Below, one piece after another: positions 10,716-25,238 of a DNA stretch of 64,000 nt. The notes below the pieces were generated by a model. The model ran no database searches. It was not told where the DNA came from and worked only from the letters and a program-made list of their open reading frames with translations. Source of the stretch: Pseudomonas sp. ZH-FAD (GTDB taxonomy: Bacteria > Pseudomonadota > Gammaproteobacteria > Pseudomonadales > Pseudomonadaceae); NCBI RefSeq assembly GCF_002803095.1, contig NZ_PGLR01000001.1, positions 124,001 through 188,000 of the forward strand, in the 5' to 3' direction. The translations under genes and the position numbers were made by a program. Every line of letters begins with the position of its first letter. Within the stretch, counting starts at the first letter, position 1.

Positions 10716-11504
10716 ATGGCCAAGGTATTCGCGATCGCCAATCAGAAAGGCGGCGTGGGCAAAACCACGACGTGCATCAACCTGGCCGCTTCACTGGTGG
10801 CGACCAAGCGCCGCGTGCTGTTGATCGACCTCGACCCGCAGGGCAACGCGACCATGGGTAGCGGTGTCGACAAACACGGTCTTGAGCACTCGATCTACGA
10901 CGTGCTGATCGGCGAGTGCGACCTGAGCCAGGCCATGCAATTCTCCGAGCATGGCGGCTACCAGTTACTGCCGGCCAACCGTGACCTGACTGCCGCGGAA
11001 GTCGCCCTGCTGGAAATGAAGATGAAGGAAAGCCGCCTGCGTTATGCCCTGGCGCCGATCCGCGAGAACTACGACTACATCCTCATCGACTGCCCGCCAT
11101 CGCTGAACATGCTGACCATCAACGCCCTGGTCGCCGCCGATGGCGTGATCATCCCCATGCAGTGCGAGTACTACGCGCTCGAGGGGCTTTCCGACCTGGT
11201 CAACAGCATCCAGCGCATCGCCCAACTGCTCAATCCCAAGCTGCAGATCGAAGGTCTGCTGCGCACCATGTACGACCCGCGCATCAGCCTGACCAATGAC
11301 GTCACGGCTCAGCTCAAGCAGCACTTCGGCGACAAGCTGTATGACGCCGTGATTCCGCGCAACGTGCGCCTGGCCGAAGCACCGAGCTTCGGCATGCCGG
11401 CGCTGGTCTACGACAAACAATCCCGTGGTGCCATCGCCTACCTGGCCTTGGCCGGCGAGTTGGTGCGCCGTCAGCGCGCCGCCGCGAAAACCGCTACCGC
11501 TTAA
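10716..11504 (+). CDS. parA: Chromosome partitioning ATPase ParA (Soj)
   Basis: A 262-residue deviant Walker-type ATPase that segregates the origin region together with ParB bound at parS. The deviant Walker A KGGVGKTT is at residues 11-18, Walker A' (LLIDLDPQGNAT) follows and a Walker B-like segment is ILIDCPPS. I choose the ATG at 10716, which is preceded by AAGGGGAAAGAAG and gives MAKVFAIANQKGG; a longer open frame runs back into rsmG. parB follows after 11 bases. Confidence 0.96.
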   Translation: MAKVFAIANQKGGVGKTTTCINLAASLVATKRRVLLIDLDPQGNATMGSGVDKHGLEHSIYDVLIGECDLSQAMQFSEHGGYQLLPANRDLTAAEVALLEMKMKESRLRYALAPIRENYDYILIDCPPSLNMLTINALVAADGVIIPMQCEYYALEGLSDLVNSIQRIAQLLNPKLQIEGLLRTMYDPRISLTNDVTAQLKQHFGDKLYDAVIPRNVRLAEAPSFGMPALVYDKQSRGAIAYLALAGELVRRQRAAAKTATA

Positions 11505-11515
11505 GGAACATCCGC

Positions 11516-12385
11516 ATGGCTGCGAAGAAACGAGGTCTGGGTCGAGGTCTGGACGCACTGCTCGGCGGCAACACCGTCAATGCACTGCAGGAAGAGGCCG
11601 CCCAGGTCGACACGCGTGAACTGCAATACGTGCCCCTGGAACTGATCCAGCGTGGCAAGTACCAGCCGCGTCGTGACATGGACCAGACCGCTCTGGAAGA
11701 GCTCGCCGCCTCCATTCGTGCCCAGGGCGTGATGCAGCCTATCGTCCTGCGCCCCATCGGCGGTGGTCGTTTCGAGATCGTCGCCGGTGAACGGCGCTGG
11801 CGTGCCAGCCAGCTGGCCGGTCAGGACAAGATTCCCGCCATGGTCCGTGAGTTGCCGGATGAAGCCGCCATTGCCATGGCGCTGATCGAGAACATCCAGC
11901 GCGAAGACCTCAACCCGATCGAGGAAGCCGTTGCCCTGCAGCGCCTGCAGCAGGAGTTCGAGCTGACTCAGCAACAGGTCGCCGATGCCGTGGGCAAATC
12001 CCGCGTCACCATCACCAACCTGCTGCGCCTGATCGCCTTGCCGGAGGAGATCAAGACCCTGCTTTCCCACGGCGATCTGGAGATGGGTCATGCTCGTGCG
12101 CTGCTCGGTTTACCCCTCGAACAGCAGGTCGAAGCCGCGCGACATGTTGTCGCACGTGGCCTGACCGTTCGTCAGACCGAGGCTCTGGTGCGCCAGTGGC
12201 TGAGCGCCAAACCTGCCCCGGCCAAAGCCAAGGCCGACCCGGACATCAGTCGCCTGGAGCAGAAGCTCGCAGAGCGTCTGGGCTCGCCCGTACAGATCAA
12301 GCACGGGAGCAAGGGCAAAGGGCAGTTGGTGATTCGCTACAGCTCCCTCGACGAATTGCAGGGTGTACTGGCGCACATTCGTTGA
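11516..12385 (+). CDS. parB: Chromosome partitioning protein ParB (Spo0J)
   Basis: A 289-residue CTP-dependent clamp that loads at parS sites. The N-terminal basic motif KKRGLGRGLDALL is the ParA-interacting end. The ParB/Srx core carries GERRWRASQLAG (about residues 87-98) and ENIQREDLNPIEEA, followed by a helix-turn-helix (LTQQQVADAVGKSRVTITNL) and a C-terminal dimerisation domain. A perfect 14-bp parS core lies 17 kb away inside cobW. Confidence 0.96.
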   Translation: MAAKKRGLGRGLDALLGGNTVNALQEEAAQVDTRELQYVPLELIQRGKYQPRRDMDQTALEELAASIRAQGVMQPIVLRPIGGGRFEIVAGERRWRASQLAGQDKIPAMVRELPDEAAIAMALIENIQREDLNPIEEAVALQRLQQEFELTQQQVADAVGKSRVTITNLLRLIALPEEIKTLLSHGDLEMGHARALLGLPLEQQVEAARHVVARGLTVRQTEALVRQWLSAKPAPAKAKADPDISRLEQKLAERLGSPVQIKHGSKGKGQLVIRYSSLDELQGVLAHIR

Positions 12386-12429
12386 AACAATTCAGTCTGT
12401 AGTCCTACTTCACTCCTACTACAGCACGG

Positions 12430-12458
12430 TTGATCGGGCGCAGGCTGAACCCTATACT
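12430..12458 (+). promoter_or_regulatory. Sigma-70 promoter of the atp operon
   Basis: TTGATC (12430-12435) and TATACT (12453-12458) with a 17-base spacer, about 50 bases before the atpI ATG. Confidence 0.72.
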
Positions 12459-12515
12459 CCCCGCGCAATTTTGTCGGCTACGGGCCAGGTTTCGGCGCCT
12501 TACAGGGAGAGGTCG

Positions 12516-12905
12516 ATGGGCATCCCCAGTAAGGTCCCGTTTCATCGTCAGCCAGGTTTTCCGATCCTGATTCTTCAGGCCATCGTGACGGCTGTGATTG
12601 CAGTGATTTTTGCCGTCAGTGGCGGATGGGTCGCGGCCTATTCGGCATTGCTGGGAGGGCTGATCGCCCTGCTGGCCAACGCGTATTTCGCATTCAAGGC
12701 CTTTCGTTACTTTGGCGCGCGTTCGGCTCGAGCCATCGTCCAGTCGATCTGGGCCGGGGCCATGGGTAAATGGATTATCACGGCAGTGCTGTTTGCACTG
12801 GCGTTCGTAGGGGTTGAACCACTTGCACCGATGCAGCTGTTCATCGGTTATCTGCTTGGCCTTCTGGCTGCAGCCTGTGCCCCCCTACTCATGAAAGTTT
12901 TCTGA
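12516..12905 (+). CDS. atpI: ATP synthase protein I
   Basis: A 129-residue membrane protein with four predicted transmembrane segments, first gene of the atp operon. AtpI proteins are thought to help assemble the c-ring. The start ATG at 12516 (MGIPSKVPFHRQPGFP) follows a GGGAGAGG ribosome-binding site; an open frame extends further upstream but crosses the promoter. Sequence is weakly conserved in this family, so the call leans on position and topology. Confidence 0.88.
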   Translation: MGIPSKVPFHRQPGFPILILQAIVTAVIAVIFAVSGGWVAAYSALLGGLIALLANAYFAFKAFRYFGARSARAIVQSIWAGAMGKWIITAVLFALAFVGVEPLAPMQLFIGYLLGLLAAACAPLLMKVF

Positions 12906-13748
<843 letters not shown>

Positions 13749-13789
13749 TCAACATCGAAAAACCCAAAACCCCTAACTCGTAACCTTAA

Positions 13790-14041
<252 letters not shown>

Positions 14042-14055
14042 GAGTTCCTGAGTTC

Positions 14056-14080
14056 GAGGCAGCATGATGAGTGCTGCCTC
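14056..14080 (+). other. Intercistronic hairpin atpE-atpF
   Basis: Perfect 9-bp stem GAGGCAGCA / TGCTGCCTC with a 7-base loop, 15 bases after the atpE stop. It could stabilise atpE mRNA or act as a partial terminator; there is no clean T run. Confidence 0.6.
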
Positions 14081-14127
14081 TTCAGGCTTTTCTTCCCTGA
14101 ACACGAGATAGCACGAGGTAAATCGCT

Positions 14128-14598
14128 GTGAACATTAACCTGACCCTGTTCGGTCAAACGATTGCCTTCGCTATTTTCGTCTGGTTCTGCATGAAGTTCG
14201 TATGGCCGCCGCTGACGCTGGCCATGCAGGAACGCCAGAAGAAAATCGCAGAAGGTCTGGATGCTGCCGGGCGCGCTGAGCGCGATCTGCAGTTGGCCCA
14301 GGAACGCGCTGCCCAGATGCTTCGTGAAACCAAAGAGCAAGCTGCCGAGATTCTCGATCGGGCGAACAAGACCGCCAACGCAATCGTCGAAGAAGCCAAG
14401 GCCCAGGCCCGCTCCGAAGGTGAAAAGCTGATCGCTGGCGCCAAAGCCGAAATCGATCTGGAAGTGAACCGTGCCAAGGATCAACTGCGTTCGCAGGTAG
14501 CAGCTCTGGCTGTCACCGGCGCCGAGCAGATCCTGCAGTCCTCCGTGGACGGCGCTGCGCACAACGATCTGGTCGCAAAACTGGCCTCTCAACTCTAA
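14128..14598 (+). CDS. atpF: F1Fo ATP synthase subunit b
   Basis: A 156-residue peripheral-stalk subunit with one N-terminal transmembrane helix (about residues 5-25) followed by a long Ala/Glu/Gln/Lys-rich helix that forms the dimeric stalk. The length equals the Escherichia coli protein. Spacing to atpH is 12 bases. Confidence 0.96.
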   Translation: MNINLTLFGQTIAFAIFVWFCMKFVWPPLTLAMQERQKKIAEGLDAAGRAERDLQLAQERAAQMLRETKEQAAEILDRANKTANAIVEEAKAQARSEGEKLIAGAKAEIDLEVNRAKDQLRSQVAALAVTGAEQILQSSVDGAAHNDLVAKLASQL

Positions 14599-14610
14599 GC
14601 GAGGCTCGCG

Positions 14611-15147
14611 ATGATCAATACCAACACGCTCGCTCGGCCCTACGCGAAAGCTGCGTTTGAGTTTGCCAGTGCTGCACAGCAGGCCGATGCCTGGCTGAAC
14701 ATGCTGTCGCTGTCCGCGGCCGCGGTTCAAGCGCCGGCCATGGCTCAGCAGTTGGTCAACCCGGCGTTGACCGATGAGCAGAAAGTCAATGTGCTGGCGC
14801 AGCTCTGTGCCGGTCACATCGACGCTTCGTTCAGCAACTTCCTGCGCTCGCTGGGCAGCAACGACCGACTGTCGCTGTTGCCGGTAGTACGCGAACAATT
14901 CGCTGTGCTGAAGGCTGAAGCCGAACGCGCCCTCGATGTCGAGGTCGAGTCGGCTTTCGAGCTCAGTGCTGAGCAATTGCAAACTCTGGCTGCCGCCCTT
15001 TCCAAGCGGCTCGATCGCACCGTCCAGCCCACGCCCGTGGTCAATCCCGCCCTGATCGGCGGTGTTGTCATTCGTGCAGGTGACCTGGTCATCGACGGTT
15101 CGGTCCGCGGCAAGCTGAACAAGCTGGCCGAAGCGTTGAAATCCTGA
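14611..15147 (+). CDS. atpH: F1Fo ATP synthase subunit delta
   Basis: A 178-residue F1 subunit joining the alpha-beta hexamer to the b-stalk. The start INTNTLARPYAKAAFEFA and the C-terminal VNPALIGGVVIRAGDLVIDGSV are the OSCP/delta signatures. Sits between atpF and atpA in the canonical order. Confidence 0.96.
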   Translation: MINTNTLARPYAKAAFEFASAAQQADAWLNMLSLSAAAVQAPAMAQQLVNPALTDEQKVNVLAQLCAGHIDASFSNFLRSLGSNDRLSLLPVVREQFAVLKAEAERALDVEVESAFELSAEQLQTLAAALSKRLDRTVQPTPVVNPALIGGVVIRAGDLVIDGSVRGKLNKLAEALKS

Positions 15148-15162
15148 TTTGAGGGAACTGGC

Positions 15163-16707
15163 ATGCAGCAATTGAATCCTTCCGAAATTAGCGAAATCAT
15201 CAAGCAGCGCATTGAGTCGCTTGATGTAACCGCTCAAGCCCGTAATGAAGGCACCATCGTCAGCGTTTCCGACGGTATCGTGCGCATCTACGGCCTCGCC
15301 GACGTCATGTACGGTGAGATGATCGAATTCCCTGGTGGCGTGTACGGCATGGCCCTGAACCTGGAGCAAGACTCCGTAGGTGCCGTAGTGCTGGGTGGTT
15401 ACCTGACCCTCGCCGAAGGCATGAGCGCCAAGTGCACCGGTCGCATCCTGGAAGTTCCGGTTGGTCCGGAGCTGCTGGGTCGCGTCGTTGACGCACTGGG
15501 CAACCCGATCGATGGCAAAGGCCCGATCAACGCCGCCGCTACTGACGCCGTTGAAAAGGTTGCGCCGGGCGTGATCTGGCGTAAGTCGGTCGACCAGCCG
15601 GTGCAGACCGGTTACAAGTCGGTCGATGCCATGATCCCGGTAGGCCGTGGCCAGCGTGAGCTGATCATCGGTGACCGTCAGATCGGTAAGACTGCTCTGG
15701 CCGTCGACGCCATCATCAACCAGAAAGACAGCGGCATCCGTTGCGTCTACGTCGCCATCGGTCAGAAACAGTCGACCATTGCCAACGTGGTACGCAAGCT
15801 GGAAGAAGCTGGTGCCCTGGCCAACACCATCGTGGTTGCAGCTTCGGCTTCCGAATCCGCTGCCCTGCAGTTCCTCGCGCCTTACTCCGGTTGCACCATG
15901 GGTGAATACTTCCGCGACCGCGGTGAAGATGCCCTGATCGTGTACGACGACCTGTCCAAGCAGGCCGTTGCCTACCGTCAGATCTCCCTGCTGCTGCGCC
16001 GTCCGCCAGGCCGTGAAGCCTACCCGGGCGACGTGTTCTATCTCCACAGCCGTCTGCTGGAGCGCGCTTCCCGCGTTTCCGAAGAGTATGTCGAGAAGTT
16101 CACCAATGGCGCCGTGAAGGGCAAGACTGGCTCGCTGACCGCTCTGCCGATCATCGAAACCCAGGCCGGTGACGTTTCCGCGTTCGTTCCGACCAACGTG
16201 ATCTCGATCACCGACGGTCAGATCTTCCTGGAATCGGCCATGTTCAACTCGGGTATCCGTCCGGCCGTCAACGCCGGTATCTCGGTATCCCGTGTCGGTG
16301 GCGCGGCTCAGACCAAGATCATCAAGAAGCTCTCCGGTGGTATCCGTACCGCTCTGGCTCAGTACCGTGAACTGGCAGCATTCGCCCAGTTCGCTTCTGA
16401 CCTGGACGAAGCCACCCGCAAGCAGCTCGAGCATGGTCAGCGCGTAACCGAGCTGATGAAGCAGAAGCAGTATGCGCCGATGTCCATTGCCGAAATGTCG
16501 GTGTCCCTGTACGCAGCCGAGCGTGGCTTCCTGCAGGACATCGAAGTCGCCAAGATCATCAGCTTCGAGCAGGCCCTGATCGCCTTCTTCAAGCGTGATC
16601 ACGCCGACCTGATGGCGAAGATCAACGAGAAGGGTGACTTCAACGACGAAATCGACGCTGGCCTGAAAGCCGGTATCGAGAAGTTCAAGGCCACCCAAAC
16701 CTGGTAA
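15163..16707 (+). CDS. atpA: F1Fo ATP synthase subunit alpha
   Basis: A 514-residue non-catalytic nucleotide-binding F1 subunit. The P-loop GDRQIGKT is near residues 169-176 and the alpha/beta family signature [13 protein letters not shown] is near residues 367-379. Full length for the family. A GC-rich hairpin lies between this gene and atpG. Confidence 0.98.
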   Translation: MQQLNPSEISEIIKQRIESLDVTAQARNEGTIVSVSDGIVRIYGLADVMYGEMIEFPGGVYGMALNLEQDSVGAVVLGGYLTLAEGMSAKCTGRILEVPVGPELLGRVVDALGNPIDGKGPINAAATDAVEKVAPGVIWRKSVDQPVQTGYKSVDAMIPVGRGQRELIIGDRQIGKTALAVDAIINQKDSGIRCVYVAIGQKQSTIANVVRKLEEAGALANTIVVAASASESAALQFLAPYSGCTMGEYFRDRGEDALIVYDDLSKQAVAYRQISLLLRRPPGREAYPGDVFYLHSRLLERASRVSEEYVEKFTNGAVKGKTGSLTALPIIETQAGDVSAFVPTNVISITDGQIFLESAMFNSGIRPAVNAGISVSRVGGAAQTKIIKKLSGGIRTALAQYRELAAFAQFASDLDEATRKQLEHGQRVTELMKQKQYAPMSIAEMSVSLYAAERGFLQDIEVAKIISFEQALIAFFKRDHADLMAKINEKGDFNDEIDAGLKAGIEKFKATQTW

Positions 16708-16712
16708 CCGCA

Positions 16713-16732
16713 GCGGGGGTTTCGGCCCCCGC
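16713..16732 (+). other. Intercistronic hairpin atpA-atpG
   Basis: Perfect 7-bp stem GCGGGGG / CCCCCGC with a 6-base loop, 6 bases after the atpA stop. No T run follows. Confidence 0.55.
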
Positions 16733-16755
16733 CTGCTTGAACCAAAAGGTGTGAA

Positions 16756-17619
16756 ATGGCAGGCGCAAAAGAGATTCGCAGCAAGATTGCGAGCATCAAA
16801 AGCACGCAAAAGATCACCAGCGCCATGGAAAAAGTGGCGGTCAGCAAAATGCGCAAGGCTCAACAGCGCATGGCTGCCGGTCGCCCCTACGCCGAGCGTA
16901 TTCGTCAGGTGATTGGTCACCTGGCCAAGGCGAACCCGGAATACCGCCACTCGTTCATGGTGGAGCGTGATGTAAAGCGCGTCGGTTATATCGTGGTGAC
17001 CTCGGACCGTGGTCTGTGTGGTGGCTTGAACATCAACCTGTTCAAGGCGCTGCTCAGAAGCCTGAAGGAATGGCGCGACCAGAAGGTCGAGGCTGATTTC
17101 TGCGTGGTGGGCAGCAAGGGCGCGAGCTTCTTCCGCAGCAACGGGGGCAACGTGGTTGCCGCCATCAGCAAGCTGGGTGAAGAGCCGTCCATCAACGACC
17201 TGATCGGTAGCGTCAAGGTCGTGCTGGATGCCTACGCCGAGGGCCGTATCGACCGTCTGTATCTGGTGTCGAACAAGTTCGTCAACACCATGACGCAGAA
17301 GCCGGAAGTGCAGCAGTTGTTGCCGTTGGCCGCGAGCGATGCGCAAGGCGTGCAGAAAGGTCTGTGGGACTACGTGTACGAGCCGGACGCCCAGCAATTG
17401 CTGGATGCGCTGCTGGTACGCTACGTCGAGTCGCAGGTCTATCAGTCCGTGGTCGAGAACAGCGCGTGCGAACAGGCTGCGCGGATGATCGCGATGAAGA
17501 ACGCAACCGACAACGCCGGTGAGCTCATCAAAGACCTGCAGCTGGTTTACAACAAGGCACGTCAGGCAGCGATCACCCAGGAAATTTCGGAAATCGTCGG
17601 CGGCGCTGCCGCGGTTTAA
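16756..17619 (+). CDS. atpG: F1Fo ATP synthase subunit gamma
   Basis: A 287-residue central-shaft subunit. N-terminal [20 protein letters not shown] and C-terminal [15 protein letters not shown] form the coiled coil that rotates inside the alpha-beta hexamer. The start follows an AAAAGGTG ribosome-binding site. Confidence 0.97.
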   Translation: MAGAKEIRSKIASIKSTQKITSAMEKVAVSKMRKAQQRMAAGRPYAERIRQVIGHLAKANPEYRHSFMVERDVKRVGYIVVTSDRGLCGGLNINLFKALLRSLKEWRDQKVEADFCVVGSKGASFFRSNGGNVVAAISKLGEEPSINDLIGSVKVVLDAYAEGRIDRLYLVSNKFVNTMTQKPEVQQLLPLAASDAQGVQKGLWDYVYEPDAQQLLDALLVRYVESQVYQSVVENSACEQAARMIAMKNATDNAGELIKDLQLVYNKARQAAITQEISEIVGGAAAV

Positions 17620-19026
<1,407 letters not shown>

Positions 19027-19036
19027 GTAACGGGTG

Positions 19037-19086
19037 CGCCCTCTAGAGGGCGTCCAGGCCGGAGTGGGCAGCAGCCCGATCCGGCC
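19037..19086 (+). other. Tandem hairpins between atpD and atpC
   Basis: A perfect 16-base palindrome CGCCCTCTAGAGGGCG at 19037-19052 is followed by a 7-bp stem AGGCCGG / CCGGCCT (19056-19086). Both lie upstream of atpC and have no T run. Confidence 0.55.
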
Positions 19087-19105
19087 TCTCAACCGAGGCA
19101 TTGTT

Positions 19106-19540
19106 ATGGCTATGTCAGTCCACTGCGATATCGTCAGTGCGGAAGAAGAGCTGTTCTCGGGGCTGGTGGAAATGGTCATCGCCCACGGTCACCTCGGTGA
19201 CCTGGGTATCCTGCCGGGCCACACCCCGCTGCTGACCGATCTCAAGCCGGGTCCGGTGCGAGTGATCAAGCAGGGTGGCACCGAGGAGGTGTTCTACATC
19301 TCCGGTGGCTTCCTGGAAGTTCAGCCGAGCATGGTGAAGGTTCTTGCCGACACCGCTGTTCGTGCCGGCGACCTGGATGAAGCCGCTGCCATCGAGGCGC
19401 GTAAGGCTGCCGAGAAGGCGCTGAGCGAGAAGGGCACCGAGTTCGACTACGGCAGTGCTTCGGCACGCCTGGCCGAGGCTGCTGCCCAGCTGCGCACCAT
19501 CGAAGAGATGCGCAAGAAGTTCGGCGGCCGCAGCCGCTGA
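19106..19540 (+). CDS. atpC: F1Fo ATP synthase subunit epsilon
   Basis: A 144-residue F1 subunit that links rotation to catalysis and inhibits ATP hydrolysis. The N-terminal beta-sandwich ([38 protein letters not shown]) and the C-terminal two-helix domain are intact. The ATG at 19106 matches the pseudomonad N-terminus; a second in-frame ATG lies two codons later. Confidence 0.96.
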   Translation: MAMSVHCDIVSAEEELFSGLVEMVIAHGHLGDLGILPGHTPLLTDLKPGPVRVIKQGGTEEVFYISGGFLEVQPSMVKVLADTAVRAGDLDEAAAIEARKAAEKALSEKGTEFDYGSASARLAEAAAQLRTIEEMRKKFGGRSR

Positions 19541-19558
19541 TCGCGTATCGCGGTATCA

Positions 19559-19592
19559 CGCAAAGGGGCGACTTAGGTCGCCCCTTTGCGTT
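19559..19592 (+). terminator. Rho-independent terminator of the atp operon
   Basis: Perfect 14-bp stem (19559-19572 with 19577-19590) and a TTAG loop, followed by TTTCT. Confidence 0.88.
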
Positions 19593-19663
19593 TCTGGCAA
19601 AATAGCGCTTTCTTCGCGCGGCTCTCTGGCCGCGGCCAAATCTTGCCCAGCAAGGAGCTTTCT

Positions 19664-21022
19664 ATGAGTCTGGATATCGTCATTCTTGCCGCTGGCCAGG
19701 GCACGCGCATGCGTTCGGCGCTGCCCAAGGTGCTGCACCCGGTCGCCGACAAGCCCATGCTCGGGCATGTCATCGACACCGCGCGCAGCCTGCAGCCGCA
19801 GAGCATCCAGGTGGTGATCGGGCATGGCGCCGACAAGGTGCGCGAACGGCTGGCCGCCGATGACCTGAATTTCGTCATCCAGGCCGAGCAGCTCGGCACC
19901 GGCCATGCCGTGGCCCAGGCTCTGCCGCAGCTCAGCGCCGATACCGTGCTGATTCTCTATGGCGACGTGCCGCTGATCGAAACGGCCACCCTGCAGCGCC
20001 TGCTGGCCCTGGTCAGCGATGATCGGCTGGGCCTACTCACCGTCGAGCTGGCTGACCCGACGGGCTATGGCCGCATCGTGCGCGATGGCAACGGCGTGGT
20101 GCAGGCCATCGTCGAACACAAGGATGCCAGTGAAGCGCAGCGGCAGATCCGCGAAGGCAACACCGGTATCCTCGCCGTTCCGGGCAAGCGCCTGGCCGAT
20201 TGGCTGGGGCGTCTGTCCAACAGCAACGCCCAGGGCGAGTACTACCTGACCGACGTGATCGCCATGGCCGTGGCCGACGGCCTGACCGTGGCCACCGAGC
20301 GCGCCGCCGACGAGATGGAAGTGCTGGGTGCCAACGACCGCATCCAGCTTGCTCAGCTCGAATGCCATTACCAGCAGCGCCTGGCCCGTCGCCTGATGGC
20401 CCAGGGTGTCACCCTGCGCGATCCGCATCGCTTCGATGTGCGCGGGCAGGTGAGCGTTGGCCGCGACGTGACCATCGACATCAACGTCATCCTCGAAGGC
20501 AAGGTGGTGATCGAGGACTTTGTTTCGATCGGCCCGAACTGTGTGATCAAGGACTCTGTTCTGCGCAAGGGCGCCATCGTCAAGGCCAACAGCCACCTGG
20601 ACGGCGCCGAGATGGGCGAGGGTGCTGATTGCGGCCCGTTCGCTCGCCTGCGCCCCGGTACCAAACTGGGCGCCAAGGCCCATGTGGGTAACTTCGTCGA
20701 GCTGAAGAACGCCGTACTGGGCGAGGGCGCCAAGGCCGGCCACCTGAGCTATCTGGGCGATGCCGAAATCGGCGCGCGAACCAACATCGGCGCCGGCACC
20801 ATCACCTGCAACTACGACGGTGCCAACAAATTCCGCACCGTCCTGGGCGAGGACGTCTTCATCGGCTCCAACAGTGCGCTGGTGGCGCCGGTAACGCTGG
20901 GCGACCGTGCGACCACGGGCGCCGGTTCGGTGGTGACCAGCGACGTGCCGGCGGATACGCTGGCAGTGGGGCGGGCCAAGCAGCGCAATATCGAAGGCTG
21001 GAAGCGCCCGACGAAGAAGTGA
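19664..21022 (+). CDS. glmU: Bifunctional GlmU (GlcN-1-P acetyltransferase / UDP-GlcNAc pyrophosphorylase)
   Basis: A 452-residue enzyme making UDP-GlcNAc for peptidoglycan and LPS. The N-terminal uridyltransferase half carries [19 protein letters not shown]. The C-terminal half is a left-handed beta-helix of hexapeptide repeats, with the acetyltransferase region GNFVELKNA and [11 protein letters not shown]. The ATG at 19664 follows CAAGGAGC. It stands near the glmS pathway genes. Confidence 0.97.
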   Translation: MSLDIVILAAGQGTRMRSALPKVLHPVADKPMLGHVIDTARSLQPQSIQVVIGHGADKVRERLAADDLNFVIQAEQLGTGHAVAQALPQLSADTVLILYGDVPLIETATLQRLLALVSDDRLGLLTVELADPTGYGRIVRDGNGVVQAIVEHKDASEAQRQIREGNTGILAVPGKRLADWLGRLSNSNAQGEYYLTDVIAMAVADGLTVATERAADEMEVLGANDRIQLAQLECHYQQRLARRLMAQGVTLRDPHRFDVRGQVSVGRDVTIDINVILEGKVVIEDFVSIGPNCVIKDSVLRKGAIVKANSHLDGAEMGEGADCGPFARLRPGTKLGAKAHVGNFVELKNAVLGEGAKAGHLSYLGDAEIGARTNIGAGTITCNYDGANKFRTVLGEDVFIGSNSALVAPVTLGDRATTGAGSVVTSDVPADTLAVGRAKQRNIEGWKRPTKK

Positions 21023-21078
21023 ACCCGATCCAGCCTGGGTGACCAGGCCTGTGGATAACCTGCCGGAGGCAGTCCTGT

Positions 21079-21690
21079 ATGTTCGGTGTGACGGATTACG
21101 CCGCCTTCGTGGTGGCCTTCATCATCCTGCTGGCCATTCCTGGCCCAGGTAACCTGGCGCTGATCCTGTCCACCGGCAAGGGCGGGATTCGCGGTGGATT
21201 GGCCTCTACCCTGGGGATCATGCTCGGCGATCAGGTGCTGCTGTGGCTGGCGGTGGCCGGTGTCGCCGCGCTACTCAAGGCCTATCCGGCAGCCTTCCAT
21301 CTTGTGCAGTGGCTTGGCGCTGGCTATCTGGTCTACCTCGGCCTGCGCATGATCCTGGCCAAGCCGGGGGCCGCGCCGACGTTGGACATCAAGCCGCGCC
21401 AATACCTCTGGCAAACCCTGGTGATCACCGTCTTCAACCCCAAGGCCATCATTTTCTACATGGCGTTCTTTCCGCTGTTCATCGATCCGCAGCGCCATCA
21501 GGGGCTGATTACTTTCGGTTTCATGGCTGTGACCATCATGGCGCTGACCTTTCTCTACGGCTTGCTGATCGTGCTGCTGACGCACTTTCTCGCCGAGCGC
21601 ATGCGCGCCAACCCACGTATCGCGCGGGGCTTGGAGAAACTGGGCGGGCTGTGCCTGGTCGGCTTCGGGGTCAAACTGACGTTGAACTGA
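21079..21690 (+). CDS. LysE/RhtB-family amino-acid exporter
   Basis: A 203-residue membrane protein with about six transmembrane segments. The N-terminal signature AIPGPGNLALILSTGKGGIRGG and the mid-protein VFNPKAIIFYMAFFPLFI are LysE/RhtB hallmarks; the family exports amino acids or homoserine-type compounds. The substrate cannot be told. It sits alone between glmU and glmR, with an exact DnaA box (21050-21058) just upstream. Confidence 0.85.
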   Translation: MFGVTDYAAFVVAFIILLAIPGPGNLALILSTGKGGIRGGLASTLGIMLGDQVLLWLAVAGVAALLKAYPAAFHLVQWLGAGYLVYLGLRMILAKPGAAPTLDIKPRQYLWQTLVITVFNPKAIIFYMAFFPLFIDPQRHQGLITFGFMAVTIMALTFLYGLLIVLLTHFLAERMRANPRIARGLEKLGGLCLVGFGVKLTLN

Positions 21691-21723
21691 TCGACGGACG
21701 CTTGCGGGCTTTTCGATCATATG

Positions 21724-21756
21724 TTTTGATTCGCGCCATTATCTTTCGAATCGAAA
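21724..21756. promoter_or_regulatory. Inverted repeat upstream of glmR (likely autoregulatory operator)
   Basis: TTTTGATTCG (21724-21733) and CGAATCGAAA (21747-21756) are inverted copies (9 of 10 bases) separated by 13 bases, ending 7 bases before the glmR ATG. DeoR-type regulators often bind such TTTCG-containing repeats. Confidence 0.55.
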
Positions 21757-21763
21757 CTTAAGC

Positions 21764-22534
21764 ATGTCGAAGCGCAACACGCCGCAACGTCGTCACACCA
21801 TCCTTGCCTTGCTAGCCGAGCAGGGCGAAGTGAGCGTGGACGCCCTGGCGCAGCACTTCGCCACCAGCGAAGTGACCATTCGCAAGGACCTCGCTGCCCT
21901 GGAAAAGAACGGCCTGCTGCTGCGTCGCTATGGCGGCGCGGTGCCGGTGCCGCAGGAGCTGATCAGCGAGCCGACGCAGCCCATTTCCCCCTACAAGCAG
22001 GCGATTGCCCGTGCCGGCGTGGCGCGCATCCGCGAACACGCACGCATCATCATCGATAGCGGCACCACCACGGCTGCCATGATCCCGCAGCTCGGCCACA
22101 AGCCCGGTCTGGTGGTGATGACCAACTCGCTCAACGTGGCCAATGCCCTGCGCGAACTCGAACACGAGCCGGTGCTACTGATGACCGGCGGCACCTGGGA
22201 TCCGCACTCGGAATCCTTCCAAGGCCAGGTGGCCGAACAGGTGCTGCGTTCCTACGACTTCGACCAACTGTTCATCGGTGCCGACGGCATCGACCTGGAG
22301 CGTGGCACCACCACCTTCAACGAGCTGCTCGGTCTGTCGCGGGTGATGGCCGAGGTGGCCCGTGAAGTCATCGTCATGGTCGAGAGCGACAAGATTGGCC
22401 GGCGCATTCCCAATCTGGAACTGCCCTGGAACAGCCTGCATACCCTGATCACCGACGAGCGCCTGGATGCCCAGGCGGCCGAACAAATACGCGCGCGCGG
22501 CATCCAGCTGATCCTCGCGCCGCTGGAAACTTGA
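21764..22534 (+). CDS. glmR: DeoR/GlpR-type transcriptional regulator of glmS
   Basis: A 256-residue regulator with an N-terminal winged helix ([20 protein letters not shown] then [20 protein letters not shown]) and a C-terminal sugar-phosphate-sensing DeoR domain ([15 protein letters not shown]). It sits 10 bases upstream of glmS. In Pseudomonas aeruginosa the equivalent DeoR gene next to glmS is called GlmR. A control role on amino-sugar synthesis is inferred from that position. Confidence 0.85.
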   Translation: MSKRNTPQRRHTILALLAEQGEVSVDALAQHFATSEVTIRKDLAALEKNGLLLRRYGGAVPVPQELISEPTQPISPYKQAIARAGVARIREHARIIIDSGTTTAAMIPQLGHKPGLVVMTNSLNVANALRELEHEPVLLMTGGTWDPHSESFQGQVAEQVLRSYDFDQLFIGADGIDLERGTTTFNELLGLSRVMAEVAREVIVMVESDKIGRRIPNLELPWNSLHTLITDERLDAQAAEQIRARGIQLILAPLET

Positions 22535-22544
22535 GGAGACAACC

Positions 22545-24407
<1,863 letters not shown>

Positions 24408-24421
24408 AACCGCTGGCGAAG

Positions 24422-24449
24422 AAAAGCCCGTCCATCTGGACGGGCTTTT
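24422..24449. terminator. Bidirectional terminator between glmS and map
   Basis: Perfect 12-bp stem with ATCT loop, flanked by A run and T run. It can serve both convergent genes. Confidence 0.85.
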
Positions 24450-24458
24450 GCGTTTCTG

Positions 24459-25238
24459 TCACGCCGAAATCCTGCTCAAGTGCTGTTCCTCGGGGCGCAG
24501 TGTAAGCACGCGAACGCCGTCGCGGGTGACCGCCACGGTATGTTCGAATTGCGCTGAGAGCTGACCATCGCGGGTCACCACCGTCCAGCCGTCGCGCAGG
24601 GTGCGTACATCCTCCGTTCCCCGGTTGAGCATGGGTTCGATGGTAAAGGTCATGCCTTCGCGCAGCGTCAGGCCGGTGCCGGCTTTGCCCCAGTGCAACA
24701 CTTCGGGTGGTTCGTGCATTTCCCGGCCGATGCCATGGCCGCAGTACTCTTTGACCACCGAGTAGCGATGGGCGCGAGCATGGCGTTCGATGGCATGGCC
24801 GATATCGCCGAGTCGGGCGCCAGGTTTGACGGCTTCGATGCCTTTGCACATCGCTTCATAGGTCACTTGGGCGAGCTGACGAGCTTGGTCCGACACCTCG
24901 CCGATCAGGTAGGTCTTGCTCGAATCGGCGATGTAGCCGTTCTTCTCCAGGGTGATGTCGAAATTCACCAGATCGCCATCGCACAGAATATCGTCGGCGC
25001 TGGGGACGCCATGGCACACCACTTCGTTGCGCGACGTGTTCATGGCGTAAGCGAAACCATACTGCCCCTTGCTCGCCGGACGCGCCTTGAGTTCACTCAC
25101 GATGTAGTTATCCACAAGGTCGTTGACTTGCAGGGTCGACATGCCGAGCAGATCCAGGCGATCCAGGTAGCCGAACACGGACGCGAGCAATCTGCCGGAT
25201 TCCGCCATCAGGGCGATCTGTTCGGGTGTCTTGCTCAT
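24459..25238 (-). CDS. map: Methionine aminopeptidase, type I
   Basis: A 259-residue metalloprotease removing N-terminal Met. The metal ligands are visible in order: His in CGHGIGREMHEPP, Asp in GDLVNFDITLEKNGYIADSS and Glu in TIEPML. The start ATG overlaps the stop of a ParD-like antitoxin gene (ATGA), so it is coupled to it. Pseudomonads usually have a separate housekeeping map near rpsB; this copy is probably the accessory one paired with ParD-like genes. Confidence 0.92.
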   Translation of the reverse strand: MSKTPEQIALMAESGRLLASVFGYLDRLDLLGMSTLQVNDLVDNYIVSELKARPASKGQYGFAYAMNTSRNEVVCHGVPSADDILCDGDLVNFDITLEKNGYIADSSKTYLIGEVSDQARQLAQVTYEAMCKGIEAVKPGARLGDIGHAIERHARAHRYSVVKEYCGHGIGREMHEPPEVLHWGKAGTGLTLREGMTFTIEPMLNRGTEDVRTLRDGWTVVTRDGQLSAQFEHTVAVTRDGVRVLTLRPEEQHLSRISA